A stretch of DNA of 37,657 nt from CAZBUH01 sp964495095. GTDB lineage: Bacteria; Bacillota; Clostridia; Oscillospirales; Oscillospiraceae. The notes under the pieces are model-generated. The model had not been told where the DNA came from and ran no database searches. It saw only the letters and a program-made list of their open reading frames with translations. The stretch lies in assembly GCA_964495095.1 (NCBI GenBank), contig CAZBUH010000004.1, positions 1 through 37,657 on the forward strand, given 5' to 3'. Made by a program: the position numbers and the translations under genes. Below are positions 24,110 through 30,949 of the stretch, in pieces. Every line of letters starts with the position of its first letter. Within the stretch, counting starts at the first letter, position 1.

Positions 24110-25404
24110 GTGTCTTTAAACCCTCCTCCCTGAGATGAATTCACTACGAATGAGTCCGGCTGCCGGGCAAATCTGGTGAGCCCGCTGGGCCAGACGATGG
24201 TCTTTTCGCCTGTGAGTATGTAAGCCCGGAGATCCGCTTTCCGCATTACCTGCCGTCCGTTTTCCATAACCGGCAGGTCTATAAAATCTATGACCTCCTG
24301 GGCGATAAAGCGCCGGGACTGCCGGGAGATCAGCCGGCGCCAATCGGCAAGCTGCTCCTTTGTCATATCCCGCCCGAAAACAACGCCGTAGCCGCCGGCC
24401 TCCGATACGTCCTTTACCACAAGATGTTCGAGGTTATCCAGAACGTATTTCCTGTCCTCTTCGTAGAACGGAAGATATGTGGGGGCATTTTTGAGCACCG
24501 GCTCCTGCCCGAGGTAATAGCGTATCATTTTCGGTACAAAGTAATATATGCCTTTATCGTCGGCAACACCGTTTCCCGGCGCGTTTATTATTGCCAGATT
24601 ACCGGCGGCGTAAGCCTCCATTATATTGGGGACGCCTATAAGTGATTCAGGCAGGAAGCACAGCGGGTCTAAATATTCGTCGGATATCCGCCGGTATATG
24701 GCCCCGACCCTCACGGGCTTTCCGGAGGCGTTTTTATAGTAAAGATTTTTATTGTCCACATATAAATCGCTGCACAATACAAGCGGAAAGCCTGTACGTT
24801 CCGCCAGATAGGAGTGTTCAAAAAATGCGGCGTTATACCGTCCCGGCGTCATAATGACGCAGACGCCGCCTGTGTTCACGTATTCCATCATTTGCCGCAG
24901 GAGCTTTGCGTAATTTCTGTTGTCAACAATATGGTTTGCCGAAAAGGTCTCAGGGCTGGCCTGACGGCACAGGCTTCTGGCGATAAGCGGATATGACGCT
25001 CCGGAGGGGATACGCAGGTTGTCCTCAAGTATGTACCAGCTGCCGTCCACGGACTGGACAAGGTCAATACCGGATATGTGGCTGTAAACGCCCCTGGGCG
25101 GCGTAAGCCCTTCGCATTGCGGAAGGTAGCCCTTTGAGGAGTATACGAAATCCTCCGGTATAACGCCGTCTTTTATAATGCTTTTTTCGGAATATATGTC
25201 CTTTAAAAACATATTGAGGGCGTCTACCCGCTGGCTCAGGCCTTTTTCCAGAAAAGCAAAGTCATTTTTGGAGATGACCCTTGGAATGGCGTCAAACGGG
25301 AAAAGCTGTTCGTGGAACTCCCCGTTTTTGTATATCCCGAATTTCACTCCGTATCGGGCGAGCAGCTCGTTGATGCTGTCGGCGTGCACATGCAGACGAT
25401 CCAT
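24091..25404 (-). CDS. Circularly permuted ATP-grasp enzyme
   Basis: A 437-residue COG2308 protein. ATP-grasp ligases join a carboxylate to an amine through an acyl phosphate, and this family is predicted to build small peptides or modify protein ends. Signature blocks are YILEDNLRIPSGASYP (about residues 127-142), IYRRISDEYLDP, INAPGNGVADDKGIYYFVPKMIRYYLG, VVKDVSEAGGYGVVFG, KADLRAYILTG and VVNSSQGGGFKDTWVL at the C-terminus. A TTG nine bases upstream is in frame, but it touches the AAAGGAG site, so ATG at 25404 with 9-base spacing is chosen. It is the first gene of a five-gene coupled operon. Confidence 0.93.
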   Translation of the reverse strand: MDRLHVHADSINELLARYGVKFGIYKNGEFHEQLFPFDAIPRVISKNDFAFLEKGLSQRVDALNMFLKDIYSEKSIIKDGVIPEDFVYSSKGYLPQCEGLTPPRGVYSHISGIDLVQSVDGSWYILEDNLRIPSGASYPLIARSLCRQASPETFSANHIVDNRNYAKLLRQMMEYVNTGGVCVIMTPGRYNAAFFEHSYLAERTGFPLVLCSDLYVDNKNLYYKNASGKPVRVGAIYRRISDEYLDPLCFLPESLIGVPNIMEAYAAGNLAIINAPGNGVADDKGIYYFVPKMIRYYLGQEPVLKNAPTYLPFYEEDRKYVLDNLEHLVVKDVSEAGGYGVVFGRDMTKEQLADWRRLISRQSRRFIAQEVIDFIDLPVMENGRQVMRKADLRAYILTGEKTIVWPSGLTRFARQPDSFVVNSSQGGGFKDTWVLSR

Positions 25405-25424
25405 ATTTTTCAACTCCTTTAATA

Positions 25425-25476
25425 AAAGACTGCAACGGCGCAGTTTCCGTGCGGAAACTGCGCCGTTGCAGTCTTT
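25425..25476 (-). promoter_or_regulatory. Perfect 24-bp hairpin at the 5' end of the ATP-grasp operon mRNA
   Basis: Arms 25425-25448 and 25453-25476 are exactly complementary around a GTGC loop. On the minus strand the hairpin is followed by TATT, then the AAAGGAG site of the ATP-grasp gene. It would terminate readthrough from the SLH gene, and it would also form the first structure of the operon mRNA, starting at about +3 from the promoter at 25485-25513. It could be a 5' stability element, an attenuator, or both. Confidence 0.85.
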
Positions 25477-25484
25477 ACATTGAT

Positions 25485-25513
25485 ATTATATTACCTGAAA
25501 ATGCTGTTGTCAA
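25485..25513 (-). promoter_or_regulatory. Consensus promoter of the ATP-grasp operon
   Basis: Read on the minus strand: TTGACA (25513-25508), 17-bp spacer, TATAAT (25490-25485), an exact SigA consensus. The predicted +1 is near 25478 (a G), two bases before the hairpin. Confidence 0.82.
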
Positions 25514-25527
25514 GTAAATAGAGGCAT

Positions 25528-26502
25528 TTAGGACGCCCATGTGAGAAGGGATGAGCCGCAGCTTCTTGAGCTGAGCACCTCTTTTGCGTTTACAAGGAGC
25601 TTGGCCGCCTGAGCGCGGGTGAGGGACTCGGAATAATCGACTCCGGAGGGGATAATGTCACAGGAGCGGAGATTTGCCGCAGCCTGGGAGGCCCAGGCGG
25701 GTATAACCGCACTGTCGGCAAAGCTTCCCACCTGCGTCACATCGGAAATTTCCAGCACATTATTGAGCATAACCGCTGCCTCCGCCATGGTTACATTTTC
25801 ATCGGGCAGGAATACGGGATTTCCGCTTTCGTCGGAGCTGCCGCTTATAAGTCCTGCCATAAGGGCGGTTGATACGTAGGGCTTTGCCCACTGGGATATT
25901 GCGCTGTCATCGTAAAAGCCTGTTTTTGTAACTCCGCTTAAAAGCTCTGCTCCGGAAAGATCCATGCACATGGCGAGAAACTCACTTCTTGTCACATTCG
26001 CTTCGGGCGTGAAAAAGTAACTGCCGCCGAGCTTTTCGCCGACAAAAATACCTTCTTCAGCGAGGCAGAGTGCCGCGTAATATGCGTCGCTGCCGTCCAT
26101 ATCGGAGTATGAGACGGAGGTGGACTGCTTCTGTATTTCAATGCTTACGGTAGCTTTGTTGGAGATGTTGCCTTCCGGATCGGAGGCGGTATAGCAGAAG
26201 CTGTCGCCGCCTTTTTTGCCCTTATTCGGAGTGTAGGTGAATTCGCCCTTATCACTAAGTGACACGGAGCCCTTTTTTGGCTCGGAGGCGATGGCGTAGG
26301 TAATTTCTTCGCCGTCGGGGTCCGTGGCGGCCAGGCAGCCGGTGACCGGCACATTTTTGTAGGTCTTGAATTCGAGATTTTCCGCGATGGGCGCGGAGCC
26401 ACCGGCCAAAGCCGGTATAAGCAGCATCGCGGTGCAGAGCGACAGCGCCGCGGTCAGAGATACGGCACGCAGCAGCAAATTTTTTCTGCGAATATTTTTC
26501 AT
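25528..26502 (-). CDS. SLH-domain surface protein with an Ig-like domain
   Basis: A 324-residue exported protein. A signal peptide (KNIRRKNLLLRAVSLTAALS, hydrophobic to about residue 33, cut near ALAGG) is followed by a cadherin/Ig-like repeat (about 38-125; ATDPDGEEITYAI and GEFTYTPNKGKKGGDSFCYTASDPEG). Three S-layer homology repeats follow (about 133-185, 195-250 and 258-312) with TRSEFLAMCMD, TMAEAAVMLNN and TRAQAAKLLVN helices. SLH repeats bind pyruvylated secondary cell-wall polymer, so it is anchored to the wall. A GGAGG site precedes the ATG. It lies just upstream of, and in the same direction as, the ATP-grasp operon. Confidence 0.92.
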   Translation of the reverse strand: MKNIRRKNLLLRAVSLTAALSLCTAMLLIPALAGGSAPIAENLEFKTYKNVPVTGCLAATDPDGEEITYAIASEPKKGSVSLSDKGEFTYTPNKGKKGGDSFCYTASDPEGNISNKATVSIEIQKQSTSVSYSDMDGSDAYYAALCLAEEGIFVGEKLGGSYFFTPEANVTRSEFLAMCMDLSGAELLSGVTKTGFYDDSAISQWAKPYVSTALMAGLISGSSDESGNPVFLPDENVTMAEAAVMLNNVLEISDVTQVGSFADSAVIPAWASQAAANLRSCDIIPSGVDYSESLTRAQAAKLLVNAKEVLSSRSCGSSLLTWAS

Positions 26503-26696
26503 GTGTATACCTCCAGTTAAAATTTGTATGTTTATTATTTACTCCGGAGGTAGATTTATTCCGCAAAATTGGAGAAATTTTCAGCATATATTGCCGGTAA
26601 AACTGTTATGTTGCAAGAAATTCGGCTAAATAATTCACATCAATCCATAAAATACTGAAAGACTGCATATAAATATACAAAATCTTGCGGATAAGA

Positions 26697-26725
26697 TTGA
26701 CTTGCCTGCATTTTGATGTTAATAT
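26697..26725 (+). promoter_or_regulatory. Promoter of the citrate synthase gene
   Basis: TTGACT, a 17-bp spacer and TAATAT in the 256-bp divergent gap with the SLH gene. The rest of that gap (26,503-26,690) is A/T-rich with no recognised element. Confidence 0.65.
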
Positions 26726-26758
26726 TAAAACATATTTTGGGTAAGGATGGAATGGCAA

Positions 26759-28114
26759 ATGCAAAAAACTTTTTCTGAAAGCTTTATAGGCCAGATATGC
26801 GCCGGCTTTGAACAGTATAACCGCATAGACCGGTCTGTCTACGACAGATATGATATAAAGCGGGGGCTGCGCAACAGCGACGGCACCGGCGTTAACGCGG
26901 GCATTACAAAGGTCGGCAGCGTCCAGGGCTATTACATAGAGGATGGCGAGAGGCTCCCGATGGAAGGCCGCCTTTACTACAGAGGGATAGATGTATATGA
27001 GCTTATTGACGGCTTTGTGCGGGAGGGCCGATACGGATATGAGGAAACTGCGTATCTGATACTTTTCGGAAAGCTCCCGACGGAAGCGCAGCTTAAGGAG
27101 TTTACGGAGCTTGTGGCGGAATACAGGGAGATGCCTGACCGCTTTACCGAAGATATGATACTGAGCGCCCCCAGCCGCAACGTCATGAATAAGCTTTCCA
27201 GAAGCGTTTTGGCCATGTACTCCTACGATGACGACCCGGAAAACAGGAGCCTGGAGATGGAGTTTCACAGGGCCATAAAGCTAATAGCGCGGATGCCGGT
27301 GGTCATGGCCCACGCTTATGCGGCGAAAAAGCACTATTTTGATAACGACAGCCTCTATCTCCATAGGCCGCAGCCGGAGCTGAGCATAGCAGAAAATATC
27401 CTTTACGCGGTGAGAAATGATAAGCAATTCACGCAGGAGGAGGCCCATCTGCTTGATGTATGTATGGTACTCCACGCGGAACACGGCGGAGGCAACAATT
27501 CCGCTTTTGCCTGCCGCGTCCTTTCTTCGGCGGACACGGACATATATTCCGCCATATCCGCGGCTGTGGGGGCGCTGAAGGGAAACCGCCACGGCGGGGC
27601 TAATATTTCCGTGTCCCGTATGATGGATATAATCAAGGAAAATCTCCGGGATTACAAGGACGATGATGAGATATCGGATATTATAAGGAAGCTTCTCAAT
27701 AAGGAGCTTGGCACCAGCGGGCTTATTTACGGCATAGGTCACGCGGTTTATACAAACTCCGATCCCCGCGCGGTTTTGTTAAAGCGCCTCAGCCGTTCTC
27801 TGGCGGAGAAAAAGGGGATGCTTGAGGAATACGGGCTTTACACCAGCATCGAGCGCCTTGCGCCGGGCATTATTAAGGAAAAACTTGGCCTTGAGCGGGA
27901 GCCATGCGCAAATGTTGACCTGTATTCCGGCTTTGTGTATAAAATGCTTGGCATACCGGAGGATTTATATACGCCGATATTCGCCGTGTCCAGAATGGTG
28001 GGCTGGTGCGCCCACAGGATTGAGGAGGCGTATAACCCCTACAGCAAAATAATACGACCTGCCTTTAAGGCAATGGTGAAGAATGTTGAGTATAAACCCC
28101 TGGCGGAGAGATAA
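26759..28114 (+). CDS. Citrate synthase
   Basis: A 451-residue citrate/2-methylcitrate synthase family enzyme that condenses acetyl-CoA with oxaloacetate. The catalytic regions are LHAEHGGGNNSAF, ALKGNRHGGAN (with the conserved His), and GIGHAVYTNSDPRA. The aspartate-containing segment ANVDLYSGFVYKMLGIP is near the C-terminus. The N-terminal extension before GLRNSDGTGVNAGITKVG is typical of the longer Clostridial form. The start is taken at 26759 with AAGGA 11 bases upstream; an ATG at 26747 overlaps that site and is less likely. The anabolic role is probably glutamate supply. The gene is monocistronic. Confidence 0.94.
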   Translation: MQKTFSESFIGQICAGFEQYNRIDRSVYDRYDIKRGLRNSDGTGVNAGITKVGSVQGYYIEDGERLPMEGRLYYRGIDVYELIDGFVREGRYGYEETAYLILFGKLPTEAQLKEFTELVAEYREMPDRFTEDMILSAPSRNVMNKLSRSVLAMYSYDDDPENRSLEMEFHRAIKLIARMPVVMAHAYAAKKHYFDNDSLYLHRPQPELSIAENILYAVRNDKQFTQEEAHLLDVCMVLHAEHGGGNNSAFACRVLSSADTDIYSAISAAVGALKGNRHGGANISVSRMMDIIKENLRDYKDDDEISDIIRKLLNKELGTSGLIYGIGHAVYTNSDPRAVLLKRLSRSLAEKKGMLEEYGLYTSIERLAPGIIKEKLGLEREPCANVDLYSGFVYKMLGIPEDLYTPIFAVSRMVGWCAHRIEEAYNPYSKIIRPAFKAMVKNVEYKPLAER

Positions 28115-28122
28115 CACGGTAT

Positions 28123-28157
28123 ATCCGGCGCGGCTTAGAAGCTGCGCCGGATTTTTT
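28123..28157 (+). terminator. Intrinsic terminator of the citrate synthase gene
   Basis: ATCCGGCGC/GCGCCGGAT stem with an inner GC/loop section, followed by six Ts. Confidence 0.94.
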
Positions 28158-28172
28158 AGTTTTGCAGCCGGA

Positions 28173-28201
28173 TTGAAAAAGAAGGGAGGATTTGCTATAA
28201 T
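28173..28201 (+). promoter_or_regulatory. Promoter of the asparaginase gene
   Basis: TTGAAA, 17-bp spacer, TATAAT (28196-28201), just after the citrate synthase terminator. The leader is about 97 nt. Confidence 0.72.
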
Positions 28202-28304
28202 ATTTTATGAGAAAACGGCGGCATAGCCGGTGCATTTTATTATGCGAAAGACGCTTCAGATACTTTAGGATATCCCGCGTCAGCTTCATATTCCGGAGGG
28301 AAAG

Positions 28305-29300
28305 ATGAAAAAGAAAATTCTGTTTATAGCTACAGGCGGCACTATCGCGGCGGAGATGACCGACGAGGGATTAAGGCCGGGGCTTGACCCGGAGCAGCTT
28401 CTGCGCTACATTCCTGAAACTGAAAAAAAGTGCGATATTGTCTATATGGAGCTTTTTAATCTTGACAGCACAAATATTGGGCCGGGGCACTGGCTTGAGA
28501 TGGCCAGGGTAATACGCGAAAATTACGACAGCTGCGACGGCTTTGTTATAAGTCACGGCACCGACACTATGGCCTATACCGCTGCGGCGCTGTCATATCT
28601 GATACAGGGCAGCCCCAAGCCCATAATCCTTACCGGCGCCCAGAAGCCTATCGGATTTGACACCACGGACTCCAAGGCCAACCTGCAGGACAGCTTTATC
28701 TGCGCCTGCTCCGGCGAGATATGCAGCGTTAATATCGTATTCAGCAGCCGGGTCATAGCGGGAACAAGGGCGAGAAAGACGCGCTCCAAGAGCTTTGACG
28801 CTTTTTCCAGCATAAATTATCCGCACATCGCGGACATACGCGACGGGCGGCTCCTGCGGTATATTACGCCGGAGCATTTTGACAGGCCGGTTTTCTATGA
28901 TAAGCTTGACTCCAGGGTAGGGCTTATAAAGCTTATACCCGGAATCGAGCGGGAGCTTTTTGAATTTGTGATTGAGCGGAATGACGCCGTTATTATAGAG
29001 AGCTTCGGCGTCGGAGGGCTGCCCCAAAACGGGGGGCTCCACCAGGTGGTGGAGAAGGCCGCCGAGAGCGGCAAGGTGATAATAATGACTACCCAGGTTC
29101 AGAATGAGGGCAGCGATTTAACAGTGTACAACATCGGCCACTCGCTGAAAAATTATCCGGGCATACTTGAGGCGTATGACATGACCACGGAGGCCGCGGC
29201 GGCAAAGATAATGTGGATACTCGCAATGACAAAGGATACGGACGAAATACGGCGTATGTTTTATACTCCCATAAATATGGATATATTAAGTGTGCACTGA
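28305..29300 (+). CDS. ansA: Type I L-asparaginase
   Basis: A cytoplasmic enzyme hydrolysing asparagine to aspartate and ammonia. The 331-residue protein carries both catalytic signatures: IATGGTIA (first threonine about residue 13) and ISHGTDTMAYTAA (T86-D87), with K in ILTGAQKPIG completing the second triad. There is no signal peptide, which supports the cytoplasmic type I form. It has its own promoter, and GGAGGG lies before the ATG. It is followed by a lipoprotein pair without a visible terminator. Confidence 0.94.
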   Translation: MKKKILFIATGGTIAAEMTDEGLRPGLDPEQLLRYIPETEKKCDIVYMELFNLDSTNIGPGHWLEMARVIRENYDSCDGFVISHGTDTMAYTAAALSYLIQGSPKPIILTGAQKPIGFDTTDSKANLQDSFICACSGEICSVNIVFSSRVIAGTRARKTRSKSFDAFSSINYPHIADIRDGRLLRYITPEHFDRPVFYDKLDSRVGLIKLIPGIERELFEFVIERNDAVIIESFGVGGLPQNGGLHQVVEKAAESGKVIIMTTQVQNEGSDLTVYNIGHSLKNYPGILEAYDMTTEAAAAKIMWILAMTKDTDEIRRMFYTPINMDILSVH

Positions 29301-29309
29301 TAATTAAGG

Positions 29310-29338
29310 TTGCAATATTTCTTTGCCGGTGATAAACT
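29310..29338 (+). promoter_or_regulatory. Possible promoter of the lipoprotein pair
   Basis: TTGCAA, 17-bp spacer and TAAACT in the 87-bp gap after ansA. The match is moderate. Confidence 0.45.
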
Positions 29339-29387
29339 TAAAAACAGCGTTGTATAAATTTCAGGGTATTACAGGAAGGATGATGAT

Positions 29388-30248
29388 ATGCGGAAGTGCA
29401 TTGGAATACTTCTTTCTTTTATTTTGCTTTTTGTTTTCGGCGCGTCCTGCGGGTCGGATGAGATGCCGGAAGAAACTCCGGATGAGAGCGCCGAAACGGA
29501 GATGACGCCGGAGCCGACGGAGGCTGTTCCGACGGAGAAGCCCGTGTACGTTCTTACAATGAGCACATTTTCACCCCAGGCCAATGTCCCGTCGGCTCAA
29601 CCTATAGACGGCGAGGAGTTTGACGGCGTTCAGCTTGTGGAGACTGAGGATATGGGGCAGGAGTATATTGACAATATAATCTTCCTGGGCGACTCCACCA
29701 CATATGGGCTTAAGGCCTACGGCGTTCTCTCCGGCGGGAAGGATACAAAACAGGTCTGGACCCCCAGCAGCGGCACGCTGACCCTTTCGCAGCAGAGCTT
29801 TGCAACGATTGTTTATCCCGAAACGGGAAATGAGATAACCATCCAGGCGGCCGTAGAGGTAAAGCAGCCGGCGATGATGGTGATAACCCTTGGCGTAAAC
29901 GGCGTGTCCTTTATGGATGAGGATTATTTTAAGTCAGAATATACAAGCCTTGTGGAGGGCATTCAGTCAAAAAGCCCAAATACAAAGATAATACTCAATT
30001 CCATATACCCGGTAGCGTCAAATTACGAATATCTCGACTCAATTAATAACGAGAAAATTGCCGCCGCCAACAAATGGGTAAAAGAGGTGGCGGAATCCAC
30101 CGGCGTCCGTTTCCTTGACACCCAGAGCGTACTGCACAACGACGAAGGTTTTATGAAATACGAGTACTCAAACGGCGACGGGCTGCATCTATCAACTGAC
30201 GGTTTTCAGGTGGTTCTGCACTATATCCGCACTCACGGTTATCAGTAA
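29388..30248 (+). CDS. SGNH/GDSL-type hydrolase lipoprotein
   Basis: A 286-residue predicted lipoprotein. The signal peptide ends in FGASC (C21 lipidated), followed by an acidic, Pro/Thr-rich linker to about residue 55. The SGNH hydrolase core begins with the nucleophile block IFLGDSTTYGL (S103), continues with VITLGVNG (the G/N oxyanion block), and ends with D264 and H267 in DGLHLS. It probably acts on an ester, such as acetyl groups on cell-wall or capsular glycans, at the outer face of the membrane. The substrate is unknown. It is 35 bp upstream of, and likely cotranscribed with, the DUF4358 gene. Confidence 0.88.
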   Translation: MRKCIGILLSFILLFVFGASCGSDEMPEETPDESAETEMTPEPTEAVPTEKPVYVLTMSTFSPQANVPSAQPIDGEEFDGVQLVETEDMGQEYIDNIIFLGDSTTYGLKAYGVLSGGKDTKQVWTPSSGTLTLSQQSFATIVYPETGNEITIQAAVEVKQPAMMVITLGVNGVSFMDEDYFKSEYTSLVEGIQSKSPNTKIILNSIYPVASNYEYLDSINNEKIAAANKWVKEVAESTGVRFLDTQSVLHNDEGFMKYEYSNGDGLHLSTDGFQVVLHYIRTHGYQ

Positions 30249-30283
30249 ACTTTAAGCGCGGCAAAAGATACTGGAGGTAGATT

Positions 30284-30775
30284 ATGAAAAAAAGACTTAT
30301 TTCCGCCGTCCTGGCGGCTCTGATGCTTATGGCGCTGTGCGCGTCCTGCGGCGGAGGCGGAACTGTAAAAGACGACGTACCGGTGACGGATATCGCCCAG
30401 AAGGTGGATGCGTGTATAAGCGGAAGCGAAAACCTGACGGTTATGGAGGACTCCTATGTTACGGGAGCCATGGCCATAGACCTCACGGGCTATTCGGAAT
30501 ATGTGATAAAGGTGAGCGCCATCGGCACGAGCATAAATGAATACGGCATATTCAAGGTAAGCGGCGCTTTTACCGCCGAGGACGGCAAGGCCGCCATGGA
30601 GGCGTACCTCAAAATGAGGAACGACACCTGGATGACAGAATATCTGCCTGAGGAATATCCGAAGCTTGAGAAGGCGGAGGTGACCATCGCCGGAAATTAC
30701 GTTATGTACGCAATACTGTCCGACGATGAGCGCACAGCGGCCTTTGAAGCGTTTAAATCGGCGCTGCAGGGATGA
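30284..30775 (+). CDS. DUF4358 lipoprotein
   Basis: A 163-residue predicted lipoprotein with the signal KKRLISAVLAALMLMALCASC (C22), a glycine linker, and a DUF4358 domain (about residues 35-160), recognised from its alternating strand/helix pattern with EYVIKVS and NEYGIFKV. The family often accompanies SGNH or acyl-transfer genes in Clostridia, as here. No catalytic residues are known. Its GGAGG ribosome binding site is well placed. It is the last gene before a terminator that faces the AraC-type gene. Confidence 0.82.
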   Translation: MKKRLISAVLAALMLMALCASCGGGGTVKDDVPVTDIAQKVDACISGSENLTVMEDSYVTGAMAIDLTGYSEYVIKVSAIGTSINEYGIFKVSGAFTAEDGKAAMEAYLKMRNDTWMTEYLPEEYPKLEKAEVTIAGNYVMYAILSDDERTAAFEAFKSALQG

Positions 30776-30866
30776 ATTGATATCCACCGCGCCGAGACGG
30801 CCTTAAAATGATGCTTCTTAACCGGAACTGCACATTTATAATATACTAAATACAAATTCGGAAGCG

Positions 30867-30911
30867 CCCGCTTCAATCTTGCAGAAATGCCTGATTGAAG
30901 CGGGTGTTTTT
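30867..30911. terminator. Terminator between the DUF4358 and AraC/GH39 genes
   Basis: A perfect 12-bp stem CCCGCTTCAATC/GATTGAAGCGGG with a 14-nt loop and TGTTTTTA on the plus strand. On the minus strand the T tract is poor, so the convergent regulator transcript may be ended less efficiently. Confidence 0.85.
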
Positions 30912-30949
30912 ATATTTGTGTTTCCTTTTTCTGCTGATCTTTTCCTTAG

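Noticed and set aside
26606..27268. Minus-strand frame opposite the start of the citrate synthase gene
   Set aside because: It overlaps a clear promoter and coding sequence on the plus strand and has no recognisable features.
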